Assembly: GCA_008973525.1 (NCBI GenBank)
Contig: WACJ01000076.1
Location: 930,001-994,000 of the forward strand
DNA from: Stenopsyche tienmushanensis
Taxonomy: Eukaryota; Arthropoda; Insecta; Trichoptera; Stenopsychidae
Length of the DNA: 64,000 nt
Direction: 5' to 3'
Position 1 is the stretch's first letter, and each line of letters starts with the position of its first letter. Position numbers and translations under genes: made by a program. This document shows positions 42,545 to 53,401 of the stretch, in pieces. The notes beneath the pieces were generated by a model that was given only the letters and a program-made list of their open reading frames with translations, searched no databases and was not told the DNA's origin.

Positions 42545-42790
42545 GCACATGAGAAAGCTGCGCGCAGGATGGGTGCCGCATTTGCTCACAATGCAACAAA
42601 AATGGCGATGTTTCACACAGCAATAAAGCCGAGTTTTTGCGTTGATCACTGCAATCTAAAAGACCTTTTTTTATCTACATTTGGCTAAAATAAAAGTGTT
42701 GTTTCATCAAGACAATGCAATAGTTATAATAAACATCCGATATAGCGATGGTCCGCCTTTTTCGCACCACATTCGATCGTCACAAAAGCG
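42545..42790 (+). pseudogene. Mariner transposase relic
   Basis: HMRKLRAGWVPHLLTMQQK near 42546-42602, then after frameshifts KIKVLFHQDNAIVI at about 42690-42735. These are the W-V-P-x-LL-T motif and the second catalytic Asp motif (VLFHQDNAP) of mariner. The region between them is shortened. Confidence 0.75.
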
Positions 42791-42829
42791 ATAACCATTT
42801 ACCAAAGAGTTAAAGAGATATTTTAATAC

Positions 42830-43267
42830 AAAATAAAAAAAAGATTTTGTATTTTACATATAGGTTTATATCATTAAGAAAATATCCTCTAAAGGAATTT
42901 TCAAAATTTTAATTCTTTACGTAGTTATCACTATTTTAGTGACTCGAAACTACTTTTTTAATTAACCGGTTAACTTCAAAATTTATACACATTTAAAAAC
43001 AAGGCTAAAATGACTATGCTATGAAATGCTAAAATGAATGTGAAAACAAAATTATTTTTATATTCTGAGGTAGGGACTATAATCATATTCTTAATCATTC
43101 AGAATATTTTTTCTTTTTTTATTTTAAATTGACTAAAAGGGTTAAAATTGTGTCAACCAAGATACGCTCTTTTTTATCTCTTACACTTTACCAGCCTATT
43201 TTTTTTTGTATTCTGAAAATGTTAATCAATAGCTGGTTTGTGCCTCTACACTAGAATACCCCCTTAA
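42830..43267 (+). repeat. Family B MITE with intact right end
   Basis: Ends in ACTAGAATACCCCCTTAAG, the terminal repeat and TTAA (43264-43267) of the family. GAGGTAGGGACTATAATC and TGTGTCAACCAAGATACGC are present inside. The left terminal repeat is decayed. Confidence 0.8.
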
Positions 43268-43925
43268 GCTATCACATCTACCGTTTTTATTTCAATATAA
43301 ATGATCTTGTTCGTTGAAGGGCAACTATTTTCCAACCCCATTTAAAGCCACCCTTAATATAAAAGCTTAACTTTTGGACATAATAGCACCACAATCGATT
43401 AGAACTACATACTTTTTCAGGTCGTGCAAAAAAATCTTAGGGTGCCAAGAATTAATTCAGTACTTTTAGGCGATGCTGTATGAAGTCCAAGGATTGAATG
43501 TTTGGACTTTTAGTTCAGATAATAAAATATCAAACCCCAAGAATAATAAAGATATCAAACGATGTTGATAACGTTCATCTCCACGGCGATGAACCATCGG
43601 TTTTTAACACTTTTGTTTGTGGTTCTGGTTTAATGAGGGTTAACACTCGAACGCAGGGGAATCCACGTCAAGCGAAACAATTATTCATTTAAAAAAAAAT
43701 AAACAAATCATCTCCAACATTAATAAAAAGAAAGGATGTCTTCATCACAAGACTTTCAAAATGCAACTAATTTGTTTGAAACAATGTGTTAAACTGAAAT
43801 CAGCGGCATGTAGAAACCGAGGATCGAAGGTCAGAACCTCCTGCATATTTGAATCCATGACGATTGAGTTTGAGTGTCCATCAAAAAAAAATGTAGCCCA
43901 ATGTTCGAATAGTCATCGAATAGTC
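43268..43925. other. No gene seen
   Basis: Frames 43498..43692 (+) and the start of 43761..44156 (+) have no homology. The second runs into an LTR-like repeat. Confidence 0.4.
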
Positions 43926-43929
43926 GAGA

Positions 43930-44290
43930 AGACATCCTTCCCGCGGCCAAAACTCACTCTCTCTCGTTGTACTATAAATAAACCAGTTGAAACGAGAGTA
44001 TTTCTATTTGCATCCATCTTCTTTCATCTCACCGTTCGACTCCATAGCGATCCGATAGTAGAAAGAACCCGCGTGCGAGCGCTGCCATCTTGGCGAACAC
44101 TTTTTATAACTCTTAAACCATCCAATAGATTGAAACGAAATTTTAATGGTACCTAACCAAGAGCTTATTTCATTAATGTATTTAAACATAACAGCGATTT
44201 TCAATCTGTGATGCATGTACCAGCGTGATAAACTGCAAAAAGTTGTTATCTTTGACTAGAATTGGATGTATAGATTAAATAGCATTATAT
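43930..44290 (+). repeat. Degenerate LTR fragment followed by family C fragment
   Basis: ACATCCTTCCCGCGGCC, a CT-rich block, TATAAATAAACCAG, GAGAGTATTTCTATTTGCAT and GAAAGAACCCGCGTG match the LTR at 12297-12490 with drift. From 44100 the sequence switches to the inner part of family C (AACCATCCAATAGATTGAAA, then ATGTACCAGCGTGATAAAC). Confidence 0.5.
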
Positions 44291-44559
44291 TATTATTATA
44301 TATATATTTGAAATTATTAGCACGTATCTTGCACGTTATTGTAGGTTAAGATGTTTTAATTCTAACATAGTTTCATGCATCAACCCTAAACTTTGGTATA
44401 TGTCTCATCGGTTTGAATTACATGTTTTTTTTATTGAGAACCTGCAAAAAATAATAATTGGAGAATCTCTCGGAAGTTTCTCTGTTAAATTATGCAGAAG
44501 CCGTGTGACATTGTATGGGCGTCCAGAACGACCCCAATGGAAATTAAGTTCGTTTTAAT

Positions 44560-44690
44560 CGCAAAAAACATGCCATGCCTCGATAAACACACCATTGAAA
44601 TATTCAGGAGTTGGGGATTCCGATCTCATCGTCGCAGCATCTCTTTAAATAATAATTATTTTTTAACAAGGCCCAAAGCGACCCGTATAA
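44560..44690 (+). pseudogene. Possible mariner C-terminal relic
   Basis: KHTIEIFRSWGFRSHRRSIS followed by LNNNYFLTRPK resembles the mariner stretch H-K-S-x-x-T-(I/M)-E-K-(L/I)-x-E-L-G-F-x-x-x-x-H-P-P-Y-S-P-D-L-A-P-x-(N/D)-Y-x-L-F. The catalytic centre is gone. Weak call. Confidence 0.35.
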
Positions 44691-44699
44691 AATATGATA

Positions 44700-47600
44700 T
44701 ACGATGCAACTAACAGCGGGGATTCTATTTCGTCTCGTGTTCTGGTCTGTGTTAACAAACGCCGAAGGCACTCTAATAATAAACATGTATTTTTAATAAT
44801 TCCATGCCAAGATTTCAATATAAAACAAGAGCCAAGAATGAATGTCATGCTTTCATAAAAAAAGGGGCTAAGTATACCTGCATAAAGAGTAAGGTAATAA
44901 AATGCGTTTTGGATTCGACAGCGAACCAATTTCCAACGTGTAACCATCAAAGGTCTCTGAATTTATTATTAAGCCATTGAAACAATGCACGTTCTGAGAA
45001 TTTCGCAATATGCGATGAGGGTGATTCAAATATAACCCGGAATTTTGCTGTATAAATGTATTAATGATATATAAAAAATCTTATTTTTCTGCAATGTGTA
45101 ATTATTCCGTGGATATGTCCGGGAATTGCATCAAATCGCGAGGCGTTCATTCGAAGTATCAGCGGTCTGAAAAGCGGACCGATTGGACATACGGACATTA
45201 TAGCTACTCCGTTCTCTTTAAGAGCATTTAGGGTTTTTACATAATGAATAATTATGCGTTATACAACAGAGGATGCTATTTCTCATATTTTTTCTTCACT
45301 GACAGGATCAAGAAGCTTCCAATCCGATGAAATAACTATATAGGGAAAAAAGATGCTCCATTTTTGTATATTTATATTTGAATCTCCCTCGTAAAAAAGA
45401 TCGACGCAATAACCAAATGTTAAGCCCGTTTATCCACAATAAATCAATGGGATGAGTCAAATTTTCGACAAGGACACAAATGGAATTAGTATTTTCCATT
45501 AGGAAACGCCATCCGCAACAATTCTGAAGTGTTAACTTCCACAACATCTCATATCCGGAATGATGTCTGCTCTATGTCTTCTTACATCCTATTGGGCACC
45601 AGTCCAAAGCTTAACCTATCCATTTATCTCCAAAGTGTCAAATTGGGAATAGATAGGAGACCGATTCTTTTATGGTAGTCTGAGGTGATATTAACCAGAA
45701 GATAACGGCCGATTTCGCTGCTTTTCCTTCGGCAGATTTATCGCGATTGCGTAAGAATTATTTTTATCCCATTAAAACAAAGTTTCTGGACGCATTTGAA
45801 TCGTTCGTCTTTGCCAATACATTTGCATCGATCAATCAATCATCGATTCGATTAAATAAGTTGTCATTTTGAACAGATATGGGTCAAAGATACAGAGGCA
45901 ATCTAGAACTGAGAGTAAATATAATCTATTACGTGAAAGGCTATTTATATGTTTGTATACAACTTACATAATCTAGATAAATGTCAGATCATTTCTGGAG
46001 ATTGCGATTTTGCAAATGAAGCAATCTTTTAGTCTTTGTGTTAAATTTGCATTCAGACTTATAAATGGATATTATATAAATGTCCCATGCGTACAAGTCT
46101 TAAACTATGTTATAGTTGCTTATAATGCTTTTAAAGTTGAAATACTTCAATCATGTTCCTGCGCTACAACTTTAGCCACGTTTATCAAAGACCTTACCAC
46201 CTTGTATTGAGAGTAGATGATGTTTATTTAAGAATAATTAACGTTAACTACTTGTAGATAAAAAAGCAGCTTTGTAGATTTTAATTTAAGGCTGGTGTAC
46301 ACAATTATTCATTTTTCTAAAAAAATTATTAAGGTTTTTAACTTAATGAATTTATTGGTGCGATCGTTACAACGTTACGTTGTTTCAATTTACTAATAAT
46401 ACTAACAAGTTATGAGGTGTATTGCTTCAAGCTACGTGTAGCGCGGACTGAATGGCTAGGATTCAAAAGCATGTGCGCACTCGCTCTCGCCTCGAATATT
46501 GACTGTCTCCCTCCCTCCGCCGTATTTTGCGTGCATTCTTCCTCTACCCGTCTCTGGGGACCTCGCCTCATATTACCGGATCAATATGCGCTAACATGGT
46601 GCATCCGTTAAACGTCTCGTAAAACAAACTGCGTACATAAACAATGATTGTACTAATTCAAAAACGTTTACGAAGATGTTAACAACAACTCATCAAAGTT
46701 TCATCATAATCGGATGAATGGTATAGGAACGTATACAAAACAAACACACAATAGACATTCATTTTCACAGTTTGTTAAGTGTTAAATTTGTAGAATGTTG
46801 GTTTAATTCTTAAGTTAAATGATAATTAATTGATTTAATGGTATGCTGTCACTTCGTTGCACTCAATTCTGAAGGGATTATAAGGCAGCCGGTGGAAATA
46901 GTTTAAATTTCCGACTGCAATCCGAAAAAAAAAATGGAGGCCAAAATGCATTCTAATTTATGCGGACTGGAATCGGAGGCCACTTCGTAGGCGCAAAAGC
47001 AAAGTGCGATCGGATTCGCACTTAATTACAAGGAATCCTCGTTATTATTCAATATGGAGGAGCACAGGTCCACGTGCAGTATAATTTTTGAATCATGATG
47101 CTATTTCGTCCGGTGTCACTTCAAAGTCTTATTCCGCCGCTGCTTTATGCGAACCATGGCACGTAATCAAACCTAATGGATCTATTTACCATAAATATTT
47201 ATTAATTTTGAGGGGCCGGCGGCGTTCTGCGGAGTCCAATTTAAAGACGCCATTAGGCGTAAAGCTACCAATATTTCACGGTTAGCTTTTTGAATGAAGG
47301 GCTTTGGTCAGCGCTGTGGAAAGCCGTCTTCTTGACAGGAAGTAAATACCGACGACGATGGCGAACTCACGACATGATTACGTATTCCATCCTGGGGCTG
47401 TGGCGCTGACATTTTTACATGAATATTAATGCGTGAGACCACATCCGATTTCTTAATTCTATTTGCATAAAATTTTAATCCATCCCGGAGAGAAATGAGT
47501 GGAAACTGCGGAGGAGCGACCTACTTTGAAATGTTTTTCTTTCAGCCACACGCTAAAAATTGTTTCGAAGTTGGCGCACCTGGTGTCTAGAGAGAACGCT
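44700..47600. other. Intergenic or upstream sequence without recognised gene
   Basis: Repeat-poor, with GC-richer patches at 46430-46620 and 46880-47300. Frames at 45308..45547 (-), 46417..46611 (+) and 47088..47285 (+) have no known motif. The 46880-47300 patch, with AATTACAAGGAATCC and purine-rich runs, is a candidate noncoding conserved block. Confidence 0.3.
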
Positions 47601-47609
47601 AATGGATAA

Positions 47610-48165
47610 TTTGTTTAGTCTCGTGTGTTGGTCGGCCATTTTGTTCGGTCACAGTAAATTCTTCTAATGGAGAGGTCGTCGCGTACTCCCGCCACCTCCC
47701 GTCCATGCAAGATCCACGTGGCCAGCCGTTTTTAAACTTTGCAAAACAATACCGCCACGAATAAACATGGGAAGCTTGTTGAAGTTTGTGGTAGTGATGT
47801 GATGAGTCGACAACATGGCGAGGCAATAAGTGGGAGATCATCAGTGTTTTCTGACGAACTTGTGCAAAAAATTAAAGAATAAATGCGAATTTATCGCCGT
47901 GTGATGCTTGGCGACCTTCATGAAGAATTTCCTGATATTTCTTGAATTTTGTGATTTTGCGTTAAAAACCTTGGTAACAAAAAGTTGTGTGCAAGATGGT
48001 TGTGCCCAGAATGCTCACACAAGAACACCGTTAAAATCGCATGGTCACCGCCCTTGAATTTTTTGATCATTTTGAACAGGGTGGAGAAGCTTTTCTAGAC
48101 TCTATTGTGATAGGGGATGAGATATGGATGTATCACTACATCCCAGAATCCAAAAGAGAATCCAC
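47610..48165 (+). pseudogene. Mariner 5' half with transposase relic
   Basis: Begins with the end segment TCGGCCATTTTGTTCGGTCA. The coding relic reads QHGEAISGRSSVSDELVQKI, MLGDLHEEFPDIS, KVVCKM-VPRMLTQEHR (with a stop) and then an open frame, MVTALEFFDHFEQGGEAFLD and SIVIGDEIWMYHYIPESKRE. GDE-W is the first catalytic Asp motif, PESK the next. Stops and frameshifts inactivate it. At about 48165 it is replaced by R1-type sequence, and its 3' terminal repeat reappears at 49531-49561. Confidence 0.8.
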
Positions 48166-49420
48166 AGTATACAGTCGACCTCGTAAATTATTATTTCATA
48201 GACCGATATGTCCATCACAACGAAACGGACCTGACGAGAAGACTGGAGATGGGCGTTCCGCAGGGGTCCATTCTGGGACCAACCTTCTGGAACGTACTCT
48301 ACGACAGTCTCCTAAACATGGCGCTACTTGCAGGAGCAGAACTCATTGCCTTCGCGGACAACGTCATGCTGCTGATGACTGCTTGACATCCATGGGAAGT
48401 GGAAGCAACGGACAACGAAGCACTCGCCAGAATTCGAGCGTGGATGCGGGATAACCGCCAGCAGTTGGCTCGAGATCCTCATGGATAACAAACTGACCTT
48501 TAGCAAACACATAGAAGAAGCTGCAGAAGATGGCCAACGAGCTTGAATGGCTCATGCTCAACATTGTAGGGTCAAAGCCGTGCAGAAGACGTACCATAAA
48601 CGAGGTAACACACTCGATTCTTCTGAATAGAGCCCCGATATGGCACGAGTCGCTCGGACGCGACACCAACAGAAAGAAGCTCGCCAGGGTCCAGCGACAG
48701 GTCACCGCAGCGTACAGGACAGTGTCCGAAGACGTGGTGCTAGTTGTCGCTGGAATACCCCAGCTGGACCTCCAGGCAAATAAAAAAGCCTTGGTCTACG
48801 AAGATCCTAAAAATCTCAACCAACATGACCAGAAACTGAGGGAAGCCTGACAACGGAGATGGGATCAGTCAGCAAGGAAAGATGGACCCACCGACTTATC
48901 CTGGTCATAAGTCGGAGGAGGGTCCTTGACTAAGGTGCTCACTGGGCATGGATGCTTTGGTTCGTACCTGAAGCGGAGTGGCTACGTGCCAACACTGCCA
49001 AGCGGAGGTCGATGACGCAAAGCACACCATCATTGGCTGTGAGGCTTGGGCACCCTAGAGGAAACTGCTGAAACAAGCACTCGGGGTAGCCGAGCTCAAC
49101 GTCGATAACATGGTCCACGGCATGATGGAAAGCAAGAAGAACTGGGACCTTTGGCGCGTATGCGTAGAAGAAATTCTGAGCGCCAAAGAGGGCAGTGAAA
49201 GAGAGAGACGCAGAGCGCAACACCCTCTCCAACAATAGAATAGGACCAATCACCTACCAAGCCAGACTACCTGTCCTCCTAAAGTAATGTGGAAAATATG
49301 GAACCAATGTAAGGGGGGGGGGTGGTTAGTGGGTAGGCACGACCGAAAAATCGTAAATCCTACACTACCCAGATTCTCTGGGTATCTTGTGAGGATTCCT
49401 CGCCCACAGAAAAAAAATCC
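48165..49420 (+). mobile_element. 5'-truncated R1-type non-LTR retrotransposon, copy 2
   Basis: Frame 48117..48386 contains MGVPQGSILGPTFWNVLYDS and AELIAFADNVMLLMTA: the RT motifs, with the catalytic ADD changed to ADN. It continues in other frames as MDNKLTFSKHIEEA, RRRTINEVTHSILLNRAPIW and VVAGIPQLDLQANKKAL. The 3' UTR is CTCTGGGTATCTTGTGAGGA with a G-run (49312-49320) and an A-rich tail. It is collinear with 9775-11015 and carries several stops. Confidence 0.8.
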
Positions 49421-49530
49421 AAATGAACTGATATATATAAAAACTGGTGCCCCAACTACAGTTTGATAAATTTGTTAAATATCCTGTGAATTTCGATTAA
49501 ATGCTGGAATTTTACGATCTTGCTTAAATT

Positions 49531-49561
49531 TTGTAACCTTACTTTTTGGATGACCCTCATA
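49531..49561 (-). repeat. Mariner 3' terminal repeat
   Basis: In reverse complement, TATGAGGGTCATCCAAAAAG followed by TAAGGTTACAA, a typical mariner end. The related end at 30324-30353 differs at a few bases. It would be the right end of the mariner whose left half is at 47610-48165. Confidence 0.65.
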
Positions 49562-50325
49562 CGTATGCTTTGAAAGTACATTCAAATTAGGATAAAAACA
49601 TCTTCATGATTGAAAGAGAGAGTGTTAATCTTCCCATCGTCGTTTTTTGATCTGATTTCGGTCATATTGGAGAAAGGTTCGTCTTGGAAGTCTCGCAGTT
49701 AGGTCTATTAATTTTCCGAGGATACGAAATAAAAAAATATTTTGAATAAAGCATATGTTTTGTATTCTTCTTATCACCTTCTTAAGGACAATGATTTTTA
49801 TCTTCTTTCTTTAAAAAAATATATTTTATTGTACTCTATGAAAAAAAAATGTTTTCGTATGTGTGATAATATATATCATAAAAATATATATTCCATGGCT
49901 AAATTCGATAAATTTTCATTTTTTGAGCGTTCCTACGGAAGTATAACAGACAAACACGTTGCGCATTAACAAAAACGACGATAATTTTTTTGTCTGAATG
50001 CCTCGAATATAAAAGGCCGAGTGTATATGAGATATCATAAACTGTGTGAAGGGTACAAAGTGGCAGGTGGCAAAAAAATGGCATTAAGGGATGGGTGGCC
50101 TTTGGACAAAAGCGGCGGTGGATCGACGCACAAATAACACAAAAGCTTTCGAGAGACCTAATTCTTCTGGCATGAAAGCAACAAATACTTTTGCACACAA
50201 AAACAGCTGCTGGCTTCTTTAAATTTCGACAGAAAAAACCACAAGAGGGTCCATTGTATGTAATTCATTCGAAATGAATAAAATACTTATTGAAAATTTA
50301 AAAAAAAAATAATAATTGTATTTAA
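49562..50325. other. No gene seen
   Basis: Frames 49742..49969 (+) and 50198..49899 (-) have no recognised homology. The 49600-49740 part (TCTTCCCATCGTCGTTTTTTGA, then GGTTCGTCTTGGAAGTCTCG) recurs at 23108-23210. Confidence 0.4.
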
Positions 50326-50329
50326 GAAG

Positions 50330-50665
50330 GTGTTCTAATCGAAAATTTGAAAAAAAATGTTTTTGTTTTTTATTGCATTGTTTTAAAGTTTAAACATTTA
50401 AAAATATATTTCCTAAATAATTTTTTAAAATTGTAATTATTTACAGAGTTATGGGTATTTTAGTGATGCGACAATTAGGTCGATCCTATCAGAATTAAAT
50501 CTTTTTTCAACACGGTTGACATGATATCTCATGTTTTAATTTATTTATTTACTTCAAATTTGGTGCAAATTTTTTAAATATAACCTTCTATTGTTGCTAC
50601 CAGATTTATGACGAAATTTTATTTTTTAACTATTTAAAAAAAAATTAAAACTTAAAAAAAAAATC
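50330..50665 (+). repeat. Family B MITE fragment
   Basis: AAGGTGTTCTAATCGAAAAT at the left may be the decayed terminal repeat. GTTTAAACATTTAAAAATAT, GAGTTATGGGTATTTTAG and GGTTGACATGATATCTCATG follow. The right third is missing. Confidence 0.75.
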
Positions 50666-50669
50666 TTAT

Positions 50670-51820
50670 TATGAGTTTCTCTCTTCAATATTTTTGCGAA
50701 AAGATAACGTTTAAGAGATTTAAGTCAAATTATGTTTACAGAAATTTTGACGTGTTTGTCGTCAGAAAGCAAACGTTCCACAAGGGATAATATAGATGTG
50801 CTTGTTTAAGGGGTTATTTATTTTTAATTCATGAGTAAAATTATGTTTGTTCGTGCCCTTAAACACATACAATATAAAAACGTTATACGCCCAAGAAGAT
50901 ATCATATTAAAAATATTAAATGAAAACATTCCAGGAACGACAGTACTTCTATTGTTGTACAAACAGGCTCTATTTAATTAACATTTTTACGTCTTTGTTC
51001 TTGACAAGGCGAACATTTAACAACCTTATGTAAGATCGTCGTCCGCGTTGTTGTGCCTCGCTAAATAAATAAAATCCGGATACAAATTAAACTATATTTA
51101 ATTAACTTTATTAATTATTAATAAAGCACGTCCTGTGTCCTGTACTTGGGATCTTGGGATTACAAAAAATATATATATTCCAGCGTATATGTGGCATATA
51201 TTGCGTCCAAATATAACGTTGAAAAAAATGGCGTAAAAGAAAATATCAGTCATAAACTTTTATAAGGGACGTAAGGAGTCCTGTGTATAAAAATAAGCAT
51301 AAAAAACAGTAAACGAAAATCACACAAAAGAGAAAAATAATAAAACGTGACGTAAATTTCGTTTGCAGACAAATATGTCTGTAAGCTCAAATTATATGAC
51401 TTCGTGTGCTTGAACGTTTAATTTAAAAATATTCCAAGAACCGATATTAATTCTCTCCCTATGGAATGTCTATACACTAAACATGCATATTTTTAAATGC
51501 CAATCATCTCGGCTTGCATTGCACATATCGCAGAAATTAAAATAAAAGCACATTCGTTGAAATTCAATGATAAATCATGAAGGCTCTTTCGTGGCATGGT
51601 TCGCCTTCACTGATTATGATTTACAACTTTAGCGAGAAACATATTTACACTGTAGACTGTGAGCGAGGGAACTTTATGTCTGCCGAGATATATTTGTTAC
51701 GTTCTGGAAGACATCACAAGCATACAGGCTGTGCCAAAAACAACAAGCCTATCATTTTGCCAATTCAAATGTTAGCTTAAAAAAACTTTCAAACTAAAAA
51801 AACCCAAAACTGTCAGAAAT
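50670..51820. other. No gene seen
   Basis: Frames 50962..50762 (-) and 51577..51780 (+) have no recognised motif. Confidence 0.4.
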
Positions 51821-51824
51821 GGCG

Positions 51825-51935
51825 AAGAAAGTCCACAAAATAACATTGGATGACTGTCAAGTTGATGCTCGAGCTAGCATTGCATATGAGAAAACTGTGC
51901 GCAAGATGGGTGCCGCGTTTGCTCGTGATAATGTT
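51825..51935 (+). pseudogene. Mariner transposase relic, short
   Basis: HMRKLCARWVPRLLV at about 51885-51930 is the post-HTH mariner motif. Upstream sequence does not keep a clear frame. Confidence 0.6.
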
Positions 51936-52204
51936 TCAATCGAGTGTTTGTTGATGAAAAAAATAAATACATAAAACACTAAAAAGAAATCAATATTATT
52001 TTGAAAATATGCCCGAAGTAACATTAAAGCATCGAGTGTTTCGTCATTTAGTCTGGATCAGATTTTGGAAGTCAGGCAACTTGCTGCTGAAAATGCACGC
52101 TCATCCTCCACACTCGTTTGAGGGTATCATCATCAGATATTTAAATGCTCGTTTGAGCTCCCATTTTCGTAAAACAACATCAATGTGACTGATGAAATAC
52201 CTTT

Positions 52205-52585
52205 ATGCTGAAACACGAACTAAAACTCGCAAAATTCTCGATTTCCCGACAAATTATTTATTTCCATCGATGCAGATGAATACTTATATACTATAATACT
52301 TTGATGTGATTCGTAATTATATTACGAAGGAATACAAAAATTTTGAATTCCGTATCTATTATATTTCATATCGATATTTCAATTATTAGAGACGAGGTGT
52401 AGTAAATACATCACCGGTAGCAAAAGGTTAATATAACAATTTGAAAAACATATATGTATTGTATATACATAGATAAGACAGCTATTGCCCTTAGGCGTCG
52501 CTTAAGCTCGTCAATTAGTAGTTACGCCACTGTTTCCAAGCGTCCAGATTTTGGTGAGAATGACTCGCCAAATTCTATGATATTT
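52205..52585 (+). repeat. Family F repeat, copy 3
   Basis: CTCGCAAAATTCTCGATTTCCC, ACTTATATACTATAATACTT and ACATCACCGGTAGC, then GGTTAATATAAC, then AGGCGTCGCTTAAGCTCGTC and TTACGCCACTGTTTCCAAGC. It matches about 1130-1470 in reverse, including sequence beyond the TTAA, so the repeat unit is at least 380 bp. Confidence 0.6.
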
Positions 52586-52589
52586 TAAG

Positions 52590-52760
52590 ATTGAAGGAGG
52601 GACGACCTCCCGCAGCCAAAGCTAACTGATGACTCTTCCGACTCCCGCCTCCTGCGCGTCACTACCCAACCGGCAACGATGCACGCACAAGAAACGACCC
52701 GTCATTATGTCTCCGTAGGGCCACAAGAGATGGCGTTGTTAAAATAACACATTGCACCTG
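52590..52760 (-). repeat. LTR fragment
   Basis: On the minus strand TGTGTTATTTTAACAACGCC, ATCTCTTGTGGCCCTACGGA, GTCATCAGTTAGCTTTGGCT and GCGGGAGGTCGTCCCTCC. This is the first half of the LTR seen at 25770-26097. Truncated before the poly-A signal. Confidence 0.5.
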
Positions 52761-53147
52761 AAGAGAAATGTAAATCGCCCACACAACAATATCATTCACA
52801 CATCATTATTGGTCGATGAATTTGGTTGATGAACGATCTATACAATCGAGCGATGTACGCAAGAAGCTCTCCGTCTTTGTCTCCCATGCACGGTTACCAA
52901 GCTGCAGTACGCACAAGAGTGCTCTTTCTGAATCACTGGAATTCGCTCGCAAATACGCGATCATCCTACCATACAGGTTAATTTTGAAATTATTTTATTA
53001 ATTATTGCAATCTAACCACTCAGTCAGATCAACTGTTAACGATATAATTTTCAGACGATACAAAGATGCTTGATATTATGACCTGAACAAATCCTTGCTT
53101 ATATATGCCCACTCATTGTTCACAATAATTTATAGAAGATTGTTTCG

Positions 53148-53401
53148 TCCCACGTGTTTGTTGAGCATTTTGTTCAGTCACAGTAAATTCTTCCGGTGGA
53201 GAGGTCGTCGCGTACTCTCACCGCCTTTTTCGATTGTTTTTTATATTATGAAATACGGTGACACTCCCATGTCTTATCCTTCGTCACAATAGGGTCCAAA
53301 AAAAATCTCAAGCATCATAAAATGGATGACGGCTTGCGCGACGACCTTTTAATCGGAAGAATTTACTGTGACTGAATAAAATGGCCGACAAACACGCGAG
53401 A
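53148..53401. mobile_element. Fold-back element made of two mariner 5' ends
   Basis: The left arm 53149-53222 (CGTGTTTGTTGAGCATTTTG, TTCAGTCACAGTAAATTCTT, GGAGAGGTCGTCGCG) and right arm 53334-53400 are inverted copies of about 65 bp. They enclose about 110 bp. Each arm is the mariner 5'-end segment seen at 22062, 23318 and 47632. The arrangement suggests a MITE that could spread as a unit. Confidence 0.65.

Noticed and set aside
43761..44156. 131-codon plus-strand frame
   Set aside because: It spans two unrelated repeats (LTR-like and family C) and unassigned sequence, with no motif.
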